A stretch of 34,158 nucleotides of DNA from Prevotellaceae bacterium (lineage in GTDB: Bacteria; Bacteroidota; Bacteroidia; Bacteroidales; Bacteroidaceae): assembly GCA_031262995.1 (NCBI GenBank), contig JAISGR010000182.1, positions 1 to 34,158 of the forward strand. Direction: 5' to 3'. Shown one piece after another: positions 8,947-16,892 of this stretch; the first letter of the stretch is position 1, and every line of letters starts with the position of its first letter. The position numbers were made by a program, and so were the translations under genes. The notes beneath the pieces are model-generated. The model did no database searches, was not told the DNA's origin, and worked only from the letters and a program-made list of their open reading frames with translations.

Positions 8947-9540
8947 TTACTGATTATAAATGGTTTCAATGTGATTGCCGGAGGGGTCGTCGCCTGCCTT
9001 CGCCAGGAAGAGCAGGGCATCGAAATGCGCCTCGTCGGAACACTCCAGCCATCCGCCCAGCACGGAGGTGGTGAGCGGTTCCTGCAAGGTAGCGGCAATG
9101 ACCGTCTCCATGATGTCGGCACGGAAGGTGTCGAGCACGTAGAACGAGGTCTCGCCGTAGTATTTGTGGCGGATGGCAATCTCGCCGGTAACGATGTTGG
9201 GCAGCGTATAGACAAAGAGCGCGGGACTGGGGAAGTAGGTCGCCGGCTCCTGAATGGTTGCCTGGTAGTGGCGGTCGTTGCAGAGCGATCCGCTGCGGTT
9301 GAAGAGCACAATCGCCCGATCTTCCCGCTCCGGCTGTTTCGGTTCGGCAGCCAGCAGCAGCTCGGATGCGACAAAGCCCAGCTTGCCCAGCGCATCCATC
9401 TTGAAGAACTTGGGGTAGTCGTTGATGTAGCGGCGGTAGAGCGCCGTCGGCATCGGAGCCTCTGAGGTATCGCAGTCGACGGGTACGCCGTTGCGCAGGG
9501 TGACGGCGGGTGTGATCCTGATCCAGTCGGTTATTTGCAT
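8947..9540 (-). CDS. Truncated beta-ketoacyl synthase N-terminal-like protein
   Basis: Start MQITDWIRITPAVTLRNG at 9540. NIVTGEIAIRHKYYGETSFY resembles NTISSLIAIHTGTHGYNMTY of the 6403-7443 protein. No KS Cys or His motifs. Confidence 0.7.
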   Translation of the reverse strand: MQITDWIRITPAVTLRNGVPVDCDTSEAPMPTALYRRYINDYPKFFKMDALGKLGFVASELLLAAEPKQPEREDRAIVLFNRSGSLCNDRHYQATIQEPATYFPSPALFVYTLPNIVTGEIAIRHKYYGETSFYVLDTFRADIMETVIAATLQEPLTTSVLGGWLECSDEAHFDALLFLAKAGDDPSGNHIETIYNQ

Positions 9541-10688
9541 GACCGTCCTCCTTTCCTGAACAGCAAGGCAGCGTTGCAACCGCCGAAGCCGGAGATGAGT
9601 TTGATGAAGCTGCGCTTTGCGGTAGGTCGGTGCTCGGCACACAAGCGTAGCGGACGCGACACGCCGCAGCTGTCGAATCCCCGCGTGCCGGGTATCGTTC
9701 CGTCGTCCACCGCCTGCATGGACAGCAGCGATTCTACGATGCCGGCAGCGCCCAGCGTGTGGCCGTAATAGCCCTTCAGCCCGTTGACAGGTACAGACAA
9801 CAAGCCGGCACGTTCGATGGCGATAGCTTCCATCTCGTCGTTGTAGGGGGTAGCGGTGCCGTGTGCATTGACAAAGGCGAGTTCATCGGCATCTATCTCG
9901 TTGCCCAACACGGCACGCAGGGCGCGGTAGCTACCCTCGCCGGTACGCGACGGACCAGAGATGTGGTTGGCATCGTTGCGGACGGCGCCGCTCACCGCGC
10001 ACCAGTCGGCAGGCAGCACGGCTTCGTCGGCTTTCCTGGCATAGACAACGGTGGCTGCCGCTTCGCCCAGATTCAGCCCGCAACGTGCGGTATCGAACGG
10101 CTTGCAGGGGGCTGTCGACAATGCTTTCAGCGACTGGAAGCCCGACACGACAAAGGGCGACAGCACGTCGGCTCCCGTCACCACCACCGCATCGCACGCA
10201 CCGCTCTCCAACAGACGCATCCCCGCCATCTGCGCGCAGACGCCCGAGATGCAGGCATTGGAGACCACTATCGGCGGAAGCGGATGGCGGAAATAGTCGG
10301 TAATGACCTTTGCCGATACGCCCAACAACGCCCGCTCTTCGGGATATGCCGCCTGCCGGCTATCCAGCAGCGATACATTGCCTTTGGTGGTGGAGAGGAT
10401 GAAGCGTACTCGTGCGGAGGTCGGGTCGAGTTGTGCATCGGCAAGCGCACGGACAACGGAGAGGATGACGATTCGTTCAAAGTATGTGTATGTCTCTTCC
10501 GCGGTCAGCGCGGCAAAACGGCTGTTGATCTCTTCCTCGTCGAGCAGGGAAGCGACAAACGGCTCGACACACTCCCACCGTCGGTCATACGGACGCAACG
10601 CCGAGGCGCCCGCCTTGATTGCCCGATAGTTCTCTTCGGAGGTTGCTCCCAACGGGGAGAGGATGTTGTCGCTTAACTTTATGATCAT
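9531..10688 (-). CDS. Beta-ketoacyl-ACP synthase (KS), catalytically intact
   Basis: VVSNACISGVCA, NAHGTATPYNDE and KGYYGHTLGAAG. Confidence 0.9.
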   Translation of the reverse strand: MIIKLSDNILSPLGATSEENYRAIKAGASALRPYDRRWECVEPFVASLLDEEEINSRFAALTAEETYTYFERIVILSVVRALADAQLDPTSARVRFILSTTKGNVSLLDSRQAAYPEERALLGVSAKVITDYFRHPLPPIVVSNACISGVCAQMAGMRLLESGACDAVVVTGADVLSPFVVSGFQSLKALSTAPCKPFDTARCGLNLGEAAATVVYARKADEAVLPADWCAVSGAVRNDANHISGPSRTGEGSYRALRAVLGNEIDADELAFVNAHGTATPYNDEMEAIAIERAGLLSVPVNGLKGYYGHTLGAAGIVESLLSMQAVDDGTIPGTRGFDSCGVSRPLRLCAEHRPTAKRSFIKLISGFGGCNAALLFRKGGRSCK

Positions 10689-10722
10689 TACACCTTATTA
10701 TATATGTTATCGCATCTTGTTG

Positions 10723-11169
10723 TCACAGTACGCCCCACTGCTCCTTCCACGCTTCGTAGAAGGCGGGGTTAGTCCACACCAGCCGGTACTCCTTGTCCAG
10801 AAACACCTGTACGGAGGTGCCGGTAGCCAGCAGCGACTCGTCGCGGGTGTCGCGTATCTCGTAGTCGAACACGATCTTGGCAGCAGCCGTAGGGCGATAC
10901 ACGATGTCGACGCGCGGATTCATGCCATACACCAGCGGCTTCTTGTACTGAAACCGCAAGTCGACCAGCGGCGCATAAAACCCGTTGTCGAAGATGAGCA
11001 GATACCCCAGTCCGTACTTCTTGCCGAACGCTTCGCGCGCATCTTCAAAGTAGAGTGAGTAGGAACCGTGCCACACGATGTTCATGGAGTCGACCTCGCT
11101 GAAACGTACATCGAACGCTTTGGAGGCGGTAAGGCGGGTCTCTGTCGTACTTGGATTTGCCATACTCAT
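10723..11169 (-). CDS. Acyl-CoA/ACP thioesterase, 4HBT hotdog family (ApeK-like)
   Basis: VRFSEVDSMNIVWHGSYSLYFEDARE is the YbgC/4HBT signature. Confidence 0.85.
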   Translation of the reverse strand: MSMANPSTTETRLTASKAFDVRFSEVDSMNIVWHGSYSLYFEDAREAFGKKYGLGYLLIFDNGFYAPLVDLRFQYKKPLVYGMNPRVDIVYRPTAAAKIVFDYEIRDTRDESLLATGTSVQVFLDKEYRLVWTNPAFYEAWKEQWGVL

Positions 11170-11648
11170 GCTTGGTTTTGTGAATCTATATCGCTCAAGG
11201 CTATCTTCATGCCGGCAGAGACCAGCGTCTCCGCTCCAACGGTGATGCGTGCATCGACCAATGTCATTTGGAACACCTCCTCGATTACCTCGATAGAGGT
11301 GGTCAGCTGTTCGCCTGCCGTCGGCGTACGGAAGACGCGGAGGTTGCGGATGGCGCCGATAAAGCCCAGCTTCACTTGTGACCGGTTCACATACTTGTTG
11401 ATAAAGCCCATGCGTGCCGCGCAGGTCTGTGCCATGTTCTCTATCAACCCCGAAGCGGTGAGGTGTTCCTGCTCGTAGAAGAGGTTGTCCGGGCGCACCG
11501 TCAGCTGTGTCTGCGTATGCACACGGTCTATCGCCAGCAGTTTGTCGACCATGACAAAGGGAGGTTGCTGGGGCAACAGCTCCTTGATGTCTATCCGGTC
11601 GAGATCTATCCGGCTGATGTCTGTCTGTTCGGCACTGTTCCTATCCAT
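11166..11648 (-). CDS. Hotdog dehydratase-like protein (ApeP-like)
   Basis: LLPQQPPFVMVDKLLAID, then SGLIENMAQTCAAR. Glu retained; the FabZ HFPG segment is replaced by LFYEQEHLTA. Confidence 0.78.
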   Translation of the reverse strand: MDRNSAEQTDISRIDLDRIDIKELLPQQPPFVMVDKLLAIDRVHTQTQLTVRPDNLFYEQEHLTASGLIENMAQTCAARMGFINKYVNRSQVKLGFIGAIRNLRVFRTPTAGEQLTTSIEVIEEVFQMTLVDARITVGAETLVSAGMKIALSDIDSQNQA

Positions 11649-11654
11649 ACCATA

Positions 11655-12575
11655 TTATTTGATTGGTTCCGGCGCCGTCTCTGTTCCACGCTCCCAGAAG
11701 TCGTAATAGTTGAACCACTGCGTGGGGTATTTGCGGACGACGCGTTCCATTTCGTCGGCAAAGCTTTGTGCCAGCATTGCCATCTTCTCTTTATTTCCTG
11801 CCTGCTGCGCCGCACGGGGCAACCGTATCGGCGAGACAAAGAGCCGGTACCGCCGGGTCGATTCTTTCATCACGAAGACGCTCAGCAACGGTACGTCCCG
11901 TTGGACTGCCACGGCAAAAGGTCCCAGCGGAAACCGCGCGTTCCCTTGCAGGAACCGGCACTCCACCCCTTTCTGCGAGCCGAAGATGCGGTCGCCGGGC
12001 ATGGTGACGATGTTGCCGTTGCACAGTGCATCATTGAGAATGAACAGGTGCGACATGTCTTCGCTTACGGGCACCATCACGATGTTGTTCTGCTCGAACA
12101 GCTGGTTGCGGTTCGCCATGACCGTCTCCTTCTCGTGCGGAAACACCAGCGAGTAGAAACGCTTGCCGCGGGCAATCAGCGAATAACCTGCCAACTCGAA
12201 GTTACCGGTATGCGAGCTGAGCATGACAAACCCTTCGGGTCGGGCAGCCAGTTCAGTAAAAGCGTCATTCCCTTCAATGGTCAGGTCGAAACGCTTGCCG
12301 GCATACACCGCGAATCGATCGAGAATAATCTGTCCGAACACAAAGTGATTGGCGTAGACCTTGCCGAAGGCTTTCAGCGGCGGACAGGCAAACTGCCGCC
12401 TGAAATAGCGGTAGGCAGCGATGTAGCCTTTATGGACAAACAGCATGTAGAACGGAACGACGCAGCCCATCAACAGATAGAAGATGCGCAGGTCTGTCCA
12501 CCGGAGAAAGAAGATGAGCACTCGGAGCATCCACTCTTTCCCGTCTGTCTTACCTGTCCATTGTGCCGGCATCAT
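11655..12575 (-). CDS. LpxL/HtrB-type lysophospholipid/lipid A acyltransferase
   Basis: LSSHTGNFELAGYSL, MPGDRIFGSQKGVECRFLQG and a C-terminal PTQWFNYYDFW motif. Confidence 0.88.
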   Translation of the reverse strand: MMPAQWTGKTDGKEWMLRVLIFFLRWTDLRIFYLLMGCVVPFYMLFVHKGYIAAYRYFRRQFACPPLKAFGKVYANHFVFGQIILDRFAVYAGKRFDLTIEGNDAFTELAARPEGFVMLSSHTGNFELAGYSLIARGKRFYSLVFPHEKETVMANRNQLFEQNNIVMVPVSEDMSHLFILNDALCNGNIVTMPGDRIFGSQKGVECRFLQGNARFPLGPFAVAVQRDVPLLSVFVMKESTRRYRLFVSPIRLPRAAQQAGNKEKMAMLAQSFADEMERVVRKYPTQWFNYYDFWERGTETAPEPIK

Positions 12576-12581
12576 ACCTGT

Positions 12582-12830
12582 TTAGCGATTGTTTACCTTG
12601 CTCTCTATGTAGTCGCAGAACTGTCCGAAGGTGGTGACACCCACCATCTCCTCGGGCTTGATTTTGTAGCCGAACTTCTTCTCCACGATGACCACAATGT
12701 CGACAAAGTCCAAGCTGTCAATGCCCATGTCATCTTTCAGTTTGGCATCGGGAGTAATCTTCTCCGCGTCTATCTCCAGGTCGTCAACGAGGAACGTTGT
12801 TACAATTTGCTCAATTTCTTTTCTTTCCAT
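12582..12830 (-). CDS. Acyl carrier protein
   Basis: 82 aa with DDMGIDSLDFVDIVV. Confidence 0.93.
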   Translation of the reverse strand: MERKEIEQIVTTFLVDDLEIDAEKITPDAKLKDDMGIDSLDFVDIVVIVEKKFGYKIKPEEMVGVTTFGQFCDYIESKVNNR

Positions 12831-12875
12831 GATGATATTGTTGTTAGTTGGATTTACATGATTATATGCAGGGCT

Positions 12876-13982
12876 TTATTTGAGTTTGCAGATCATGAGG
12901 CTGTGCCCCTGCCCCAGCCCGTCGCAGATATGCTCGACGGTCAGTCCGGCGGCATCGACCAGCCGGCGCATGTCGTCGGCGTGATACATCTTGCTGTTGC
13001 CGTTGGCGATGGCAGTGAAGTAGAGACTGATCTGCGTCAGGCAGAAGGCGGCGGTGTCGAAGCGTTGGCGATCCCAGAATGTCTCCATGATGTAGAGGCG
13101 GGTGTCGGGCTGCATGATACGGGCAGCCCGCGTCAGGATGCTGACAATCTCCGTCTCGCCGAAGCAATCCAGGAACTGGCTCATCCAGATGGCATCGTAG
13201 GGATGGCGGGCAGGAAACGGCGCTTCCTCATCCAGCAGGTCGATGCTGTATCCGTAGATGCGGTCGGCGCCCGGCTTGCCGTCGGTATGCTGCCGCATCA
13301 GCTCCAATTGCTGCGGCAGATCCATGATGGTGACCTCCACCTGCGGGTCGTGCTCCACACAACGCAGCGCCCACCGTCCGGTATTTCCACCGACATCGAG
13401 CAGCGTGCGGGTGGCGTGGCGGTCGAACACAATTGCCAGCGCTTCGGGAAAGGCGCTGTCCGAGTAGAAGTGGTCGAAGGCAAACCAGCTCTTCTGCACC
13501 TGTTCGGGGAGCTTGGACAATCCTTCGTAGACGGTGCTCCACGAGCCGAAGTGTTCCAGTCCGGCAGGTCGCCCGTCGGTCAGCGACTCTTCCAGGCGGA
13601 ACCATCCTTCGTAGTTCACATCGTGGTTGAAGTCCATGTTGACCCGAACCATCGGGTCGGTCAGCAGGAACCAGCCTGTCTTGGAGAGGGTGAAGCGGGC
13701 GGTTTCGGTATCTACCAGAATCAGCCCGATGGTGAGCGACGCTTCGGTCAGTACCTGGGCGGCATAATCGGAGAGATGGGCTTGTCGGGCTATCTCCTGC
13801 CGTGTCAGCCCGTCGCTGCTGTTGCGCAGCATCTCCAGGATGCCGAACTTGACCATCAGCCGGGCGACTTGAAACACCACCGGAGCAAAAGCGATGCACT
13901 CCGCCTTGTGTTGTGCCTCGCGTGCCGAAAGGTGCTCTTTCGTGTAGGCTTCTTCGAGTGGGGGAAACAGATTCAATTTCAT
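12876..13982 (-). CDS. SAM-dependent O-methyltransferase-like protein with N-terminal winged-helix dimerisation domain
   Basis: LLDVGGNTGRWAL SAM motif; N-terminal FGILEMLRNSSDGLTRQEIARQAHLSDYAAQVLTEAS. Confidence 0.85.
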   Translation of the reverse strand: MKLNLFPPLEEAYTKEHLSAREAQHKAECIAFAPVVFQVARLMVKFGILEMLRNSSDGLTRQEIARQAHLSDYAAQVLTEASLTIGLILVDTETARFTLSKTGWFLLTDPMVRVNMDFNHDVNYEGWFRLEESLTDGRPAGLEHFGSWSTVYEGLSKLPEQVQKSWFAFDHFYSDSAFPEALAIVFDRHATRTLLDVGGNTGRWALRCVEHDPQVEVTIMDLPQQLELMRQHTDGKPGADRIYGYSIDLLDEEAPFPARHPYDAIWMSQFLDCFGETEIVSILTRAARIMQPDTRLYIMETFWDRQRFDTAAFCLTQISLYFTAIANGNSKMYHADDMRRLVDAAGLTVEHICDGLGQGHSLMICKLK

Positions 13983-13995
13983 ACGTGGGTCTTTT

Positions 13996-15222
13996 TTATC
14001 TTGCTGTTTTTCGGATAACCAGTGCGCTGTTGGTACCTCCGAAGCCGAACGAGTTGGAGAGTACGGTGTTTACCTCCGTGTCTACGGTGCGGGCGGTCAG
14101 GTTGAGCCGGGCGGCATGTTCGTCGGGGTGCTCCAGGTTGATGTTGGGCGCTACGAAGTTGTGCTGCATCATCAGCACGGAGTAGACAATCTCGCTGGCG
14201 CCTGCCATCCAGCATTCGTGTCCGGTCATGGACTTGGTGGAGCTGATCAGGGCATGCTTGCCAGCGAACATGCGGTCTAAAGCGATGGCTTCGAACATGT
14301 CGCCCTGCTGCGTGGAGGTGGCATGGGCGTTGATGTAGTCTATCTCGTCGGCAGTCACGCCGGCATCGTCGAGGGCGCGTGTCATGGCGATGACCGAGCC
14401 GTCGTCGCTGGGCTGCGAGATGCCGCCCCCGTTCGACGAGAAGCCGTAACCGCACACCTCAGCCAGGATGGTTGCGCCGCGTGCCACGGCATGTTCGTAC
14501 GACTCGAGCACCAGCGCTGCCGCGCCGCCGCTGGGAATCAGTCCGTCGCGGTCGCGGTCGAAGGGGCGCGATGCTTTCGTCGGCTCGTCCATGCGGACGG
14601 AGAAGGCGTTGAGGGCATCGAAGGTTGCCATCGAATAGTAATTGGTCTCCTGCGCGCCGCCGCACAGCACCACCTCCTGCAAGCCCTGTTTGATGAGCAT
14701 GTAACCCAGCCCGATGGAGTGCGAGCCGCTGGCACAGGCGGCGCTCACGGTGAAGTTGATGCCCCGCAGGTGGAAGATGGTGCTCATGTTCATGTTGACG
14801 GTGGAGTTCATGGACTGAAAAATCAGTCCCGACCCCAGCAGCGCCGAGTCGTGCTTCTCAGCCATGATGTTGGCAGCCTCGATGACGGGTTTGGCAGACG
14901 AATCGTTGCCGAAGATGATGCCTACTTCGTTCTTCAGGAGGTACGCATCGTCCATGCCGGCGTTTCGGAAAGCCTCTCCGGACGCCATGAAAGCATATTC
15001 CGCCTCTTCGGACAGTCCGACGCGCAGGCGGCGGTCGATGACGCCCTTCAGCGCCGGACGCTCTACCATGCCGGTCAGCGCCGAGCGGTATCCGTATTCG
15101 GTGCGGGCAGGTTCGATGCCGATGCCCGATTTACCGGCGTACAGGGAGCGGCGAACCTCGTCGAGCGTCTTTCCCAAACACGACCAGATGCCCATTCCGG
15201 TGATTACTACTTTTCTTTGCAT
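13996..15222 (-). CDS. Beta-ketoacyl-ACP synthase II-like (KS), catalytically intact; first gene of operon
   Basis: FTVSAACASGSHSIGLG, NAHATSTQQGD and KSMTGHECWMAGASE. Confidence 0.92.
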   Translation of the reverse strand: MQRKVVITGMGIWSCLGKTLDEVRRSLYAGKSGIGIEPARTEYGYRSALTGMVERPALKGVIDRRLRVGLSEEAEYAFMASGEAFRNAGMDDAYLLKNEVGIIFGNDSSAKPVIEAANIMAEKHDSALLGSGLIFQSMNSTVNMNMSTIFHLRGINFTVSAACASGSHSIGLGYMLIKQGLQEVVLCGGAQETNYYSMATFDALNAFSVRMDEPTKASRPFDRDRDGLIPSGGAAALVLESYEHAVARGATILAEVCGYGFSSNGGGISQPSDDGSVIAMTRALDDAGVTADEIDYINAHATSTQQGDMFEAIALDRMFAGKHALISSTKSMTGHECWMAGASEIVYSVLMMQHNFVAPNINLEHPDEHAARLNLTARTVDTEVNTVLSNSFGFGGTNSALVIRKTAR

Positions 15223-15264
15223 TTATATCTTAACACTTTGGTTCTTGGGGAATAAATTCGAGAA

Positions 15265-15284
15265 CCGGACAGTTGGCTGTCCGG
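15265..15284 (-). other. GC-rich hairpin in putative leader of the APE operon
   Basis: CCGGACAG-TTGG-CTGTCCGG, a perfect 8-bp stem ~43 nt upstream of the first KS start. Confidence 0.7.
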
Positions 15285-15500
15285 CTGATAGGTCATCCGT
15301 GGTTTTATCGAAAAAGAGTTTTGAAGAGATGAACAGCACTCGGTAACTTGTGACAGCAACAGAGGCGATGGGCTTAAAAAAGTATTAGCAAACAACACAA
15401 ATTCCATTTGTTTTTAAAGTCATTACACAATCTTTCATTATATCTGTGTTCTATAATTATAACACGTCCCTTTTGAGTATGAACGGCTATGAATCAGCGG

Positions 15501-15508
15501 CAAAGATA
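15501..15508 (-). promoter_or_regulatory. Putative Bacteroidales -7 box (TATCTTTG) for the APE operon
   Basis: Plus strand CAAAGATA is minus-strand TATCTTTG, matching TAnnTTTG. -33 not convincing. Confidence 0.5.
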
Positions 15509-15674
15509 AATACTTTTTTGAAATAAGTCAGCCTTTTTCCTTTTCTTTTAGTCGGATGCCACTCTTCCGGCTACTGTTAGCCTTATTTGTTGTATGTCGT
15601 TTTGAACCTGAATCGGGATGAATGATGGAGACGGGTGTGTCAAAAAGTAACTCCGAGTATAACAGAGGTTCTGT

Positions 15675-15743
15675 CAGCCTTGGAACAAAACTTTTGTTAG
15701 CCTCGGAACAGAACTTTTGTCAGCCTCAGAACAGAACCTTTGT
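15675..15743. repeat. Locus B: three tandem 23-bp units CAGCCTCGGAACAGAACTTTTGT
   Basis: Units 15675-15697, 15698-15720 and 15721-15743, with few mismatches. Confidence 0.93.
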
Positions 15744-15764
15744 GATAAGTCGGACTATCTCCGG

Positions 15765-15814
15765 CTCCCCTCCTGTCGGCAGGAGGGGTGGCGCGTAGCG
15801 ACGGGGTGGTGGAT
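15765..15814 (+). repeat. REP-like ~50-bp palindromic element, copy 1
   Basis: CTCCCCTCCTGTCGGCAGGAGGGGTGGCGCGTAGCGACGGGGTGGTGGAT; hairpin CCCCTCCTG-TCGG-CAGGAGGGG. Confidence 0.85.
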
Positions 15815-15864
15815 GAATAATTGCTTGATAATCAACAGCTAATTAAACGCATCAAAAAAGCTGT

Positions 15865-15908
15865 CTGTACCGAGTCTCGGTACAACCTGTACCACAACCC
15901 GGTACAAT
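15865..15908. repeat. Locus E: two 22-bp units CTGTACCGAGTCTCGGTACAAC / CTGTACCACAACCCGGTACAAT
   Basis: Direct reading. Unit 1 carries the inverted repeat GTACCGAG-T-CTCGGTAC. Confidence 0.8.
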
Positions 15909-15933
15909 TTGCCCTCCTGACCGCCCCGAATTT

Positions 15934-15983
15934 ATCCTACCACCCCGCCCTAAAGGGCACCCCTCCTCCCGGGAGGAGGGGAG
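15934..15983 (-). repeat. REP-like ~50-bp palindromic element, copy 2 (inverted)
   Basis: Reverse complement CTCCCCTCCTCCCGGGAGGAGGGGTGCCCTTTAGGGCGGGGTGGTAGGAT aligns with copy 1. Contains the perfect 22-bp palindrome CCCCTCCTCCCGGGAGGAGGGG. Confidence 0.85.
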
Positions 15984-16018
15984 TTGAGAGTGACTTCGCG
16001 TTTTGCTCCCCCATATTA

Positions 16019-16459
16019 TTAATTGGAAATCTTGCGATATTCGTGGATATAATAACCTGTTCCCAACATATCTGTCTCTTTAATATATTCCATAATCAAT
16101 CGGGAGCTTGTTAATGTTGTTACGGTCCATATCTCATTTGGCCCGTACTGAATCGCGAATCCCCCATTGTTATAACTCCATGTCCCTAAACCATTCGGGT
16201 ACCATCCAAGTTCATAATCATAGACAAAAACTATAAATGTACCATCTTGGTTAAACATTGTTCGTGCATCATGGACTTCCTCGTGTTCTGTAATTACTCC
16301 TTCTTTTTTTGGAAACTGAAAGCTGTAAGAAACACATTCCCATGTTCCTACCAACATTGCGGCGGGGTCTTCTTCATCATTATCTTTCGAGCAAGAGGCA
16401 ACACCAACGGGCAGCAGCAGCAAGAGTGCTATCCACCCTAAAAAATTAATTTTCTTCAT
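16019..16459 (-). CDS. Lipoprotein, possibly lipocalin-like
   Basis: MKKINFLGWIALLLLLPVGVASCSKDNDEED: signal peptide II/lipobox. MLVGTWECVSYSF... is the usual start of lipocalin-like domains. Confidence 0.7.
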   Translation of the reverse strand: MKKINFLGWIALLLLLPVGVASCSKDNDEEDPAAMLVGTWECVSYSFQFPKKEGVITEHEEVHDARTMFNQDGTFIVFVYDYELGWYPNGLGTWSYNNGGFAIQYGPNEIWTVTTLTSSRLIMEYIKETDMLGTGYYIHEYRKISN

Positions 16460-16637
16460 AACTACTTTGTTTTTAATGTTTAATGTATAAAATGCTAAAC
16501 TCGCACTAAAAGTAGAGAAAGAGAAAACATCCGGCAACCCCCGAAAACGCCAATTGTGGATAAAGTGCTCCAATTCGTTCCTATGTGGCAAAAAATAATG
16601 CTTATGTGGTAGAAAATAATTTTCCCGCTTGGCTTCA

Positions 16638-16763
16638 TTACGTTAACAGAAAAGTCTCCCGCGCACCAAGCTGGTAGGTGATGTCCAAGTCGTATGTAAC
16701 AAACCAGCCCGCATGAATATCAAATTTCACACTCTTCGATGCTTCCAACCTGACGTCTCCGCG
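16638..16763 (-). pseudogene. Possible C-terminal gene remnant
   Basis: Minus-strand open frame RGDVRLEASKSVKFDIHAGWFVTYDLDITYQLGARETFLLT*, with an in-frame TAG just upstream and no start codon. Confidence 0.3.
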
Positions 16764-16860
16764 CTACGCATCATCAAGCAAAGTAAAGCAAACACACTAA
16801 AATCATAGCTTTATAGTTGTTGTCATACTTCGCACGGAATGATTTTCTCTCCAAAATAGT

Positions 16861-16868
16861 TATCTTTG
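16861..16868 (+). promoter_or_regulatory. Putative -7 box TATCTTTG for the Rpn-family gene
   Basis: Exact TAnnTTTG match 24 nt before the ATG at 16893. Confidence 0.5.
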
Positions 16869-16892
16869 CCGCACATCAAAAAACGATCATGT

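Noticed and set aside
11463-14018. 851-aa plus-strand ORF
   Set aside because: Antisense to four well-supported minus-strand genes (dehydratase, acyltransferase, ACP, methyltransferase). His/Gln/Val-rich shadow translation with no domain motifs; long because of GC-biased codons on the sense strand.
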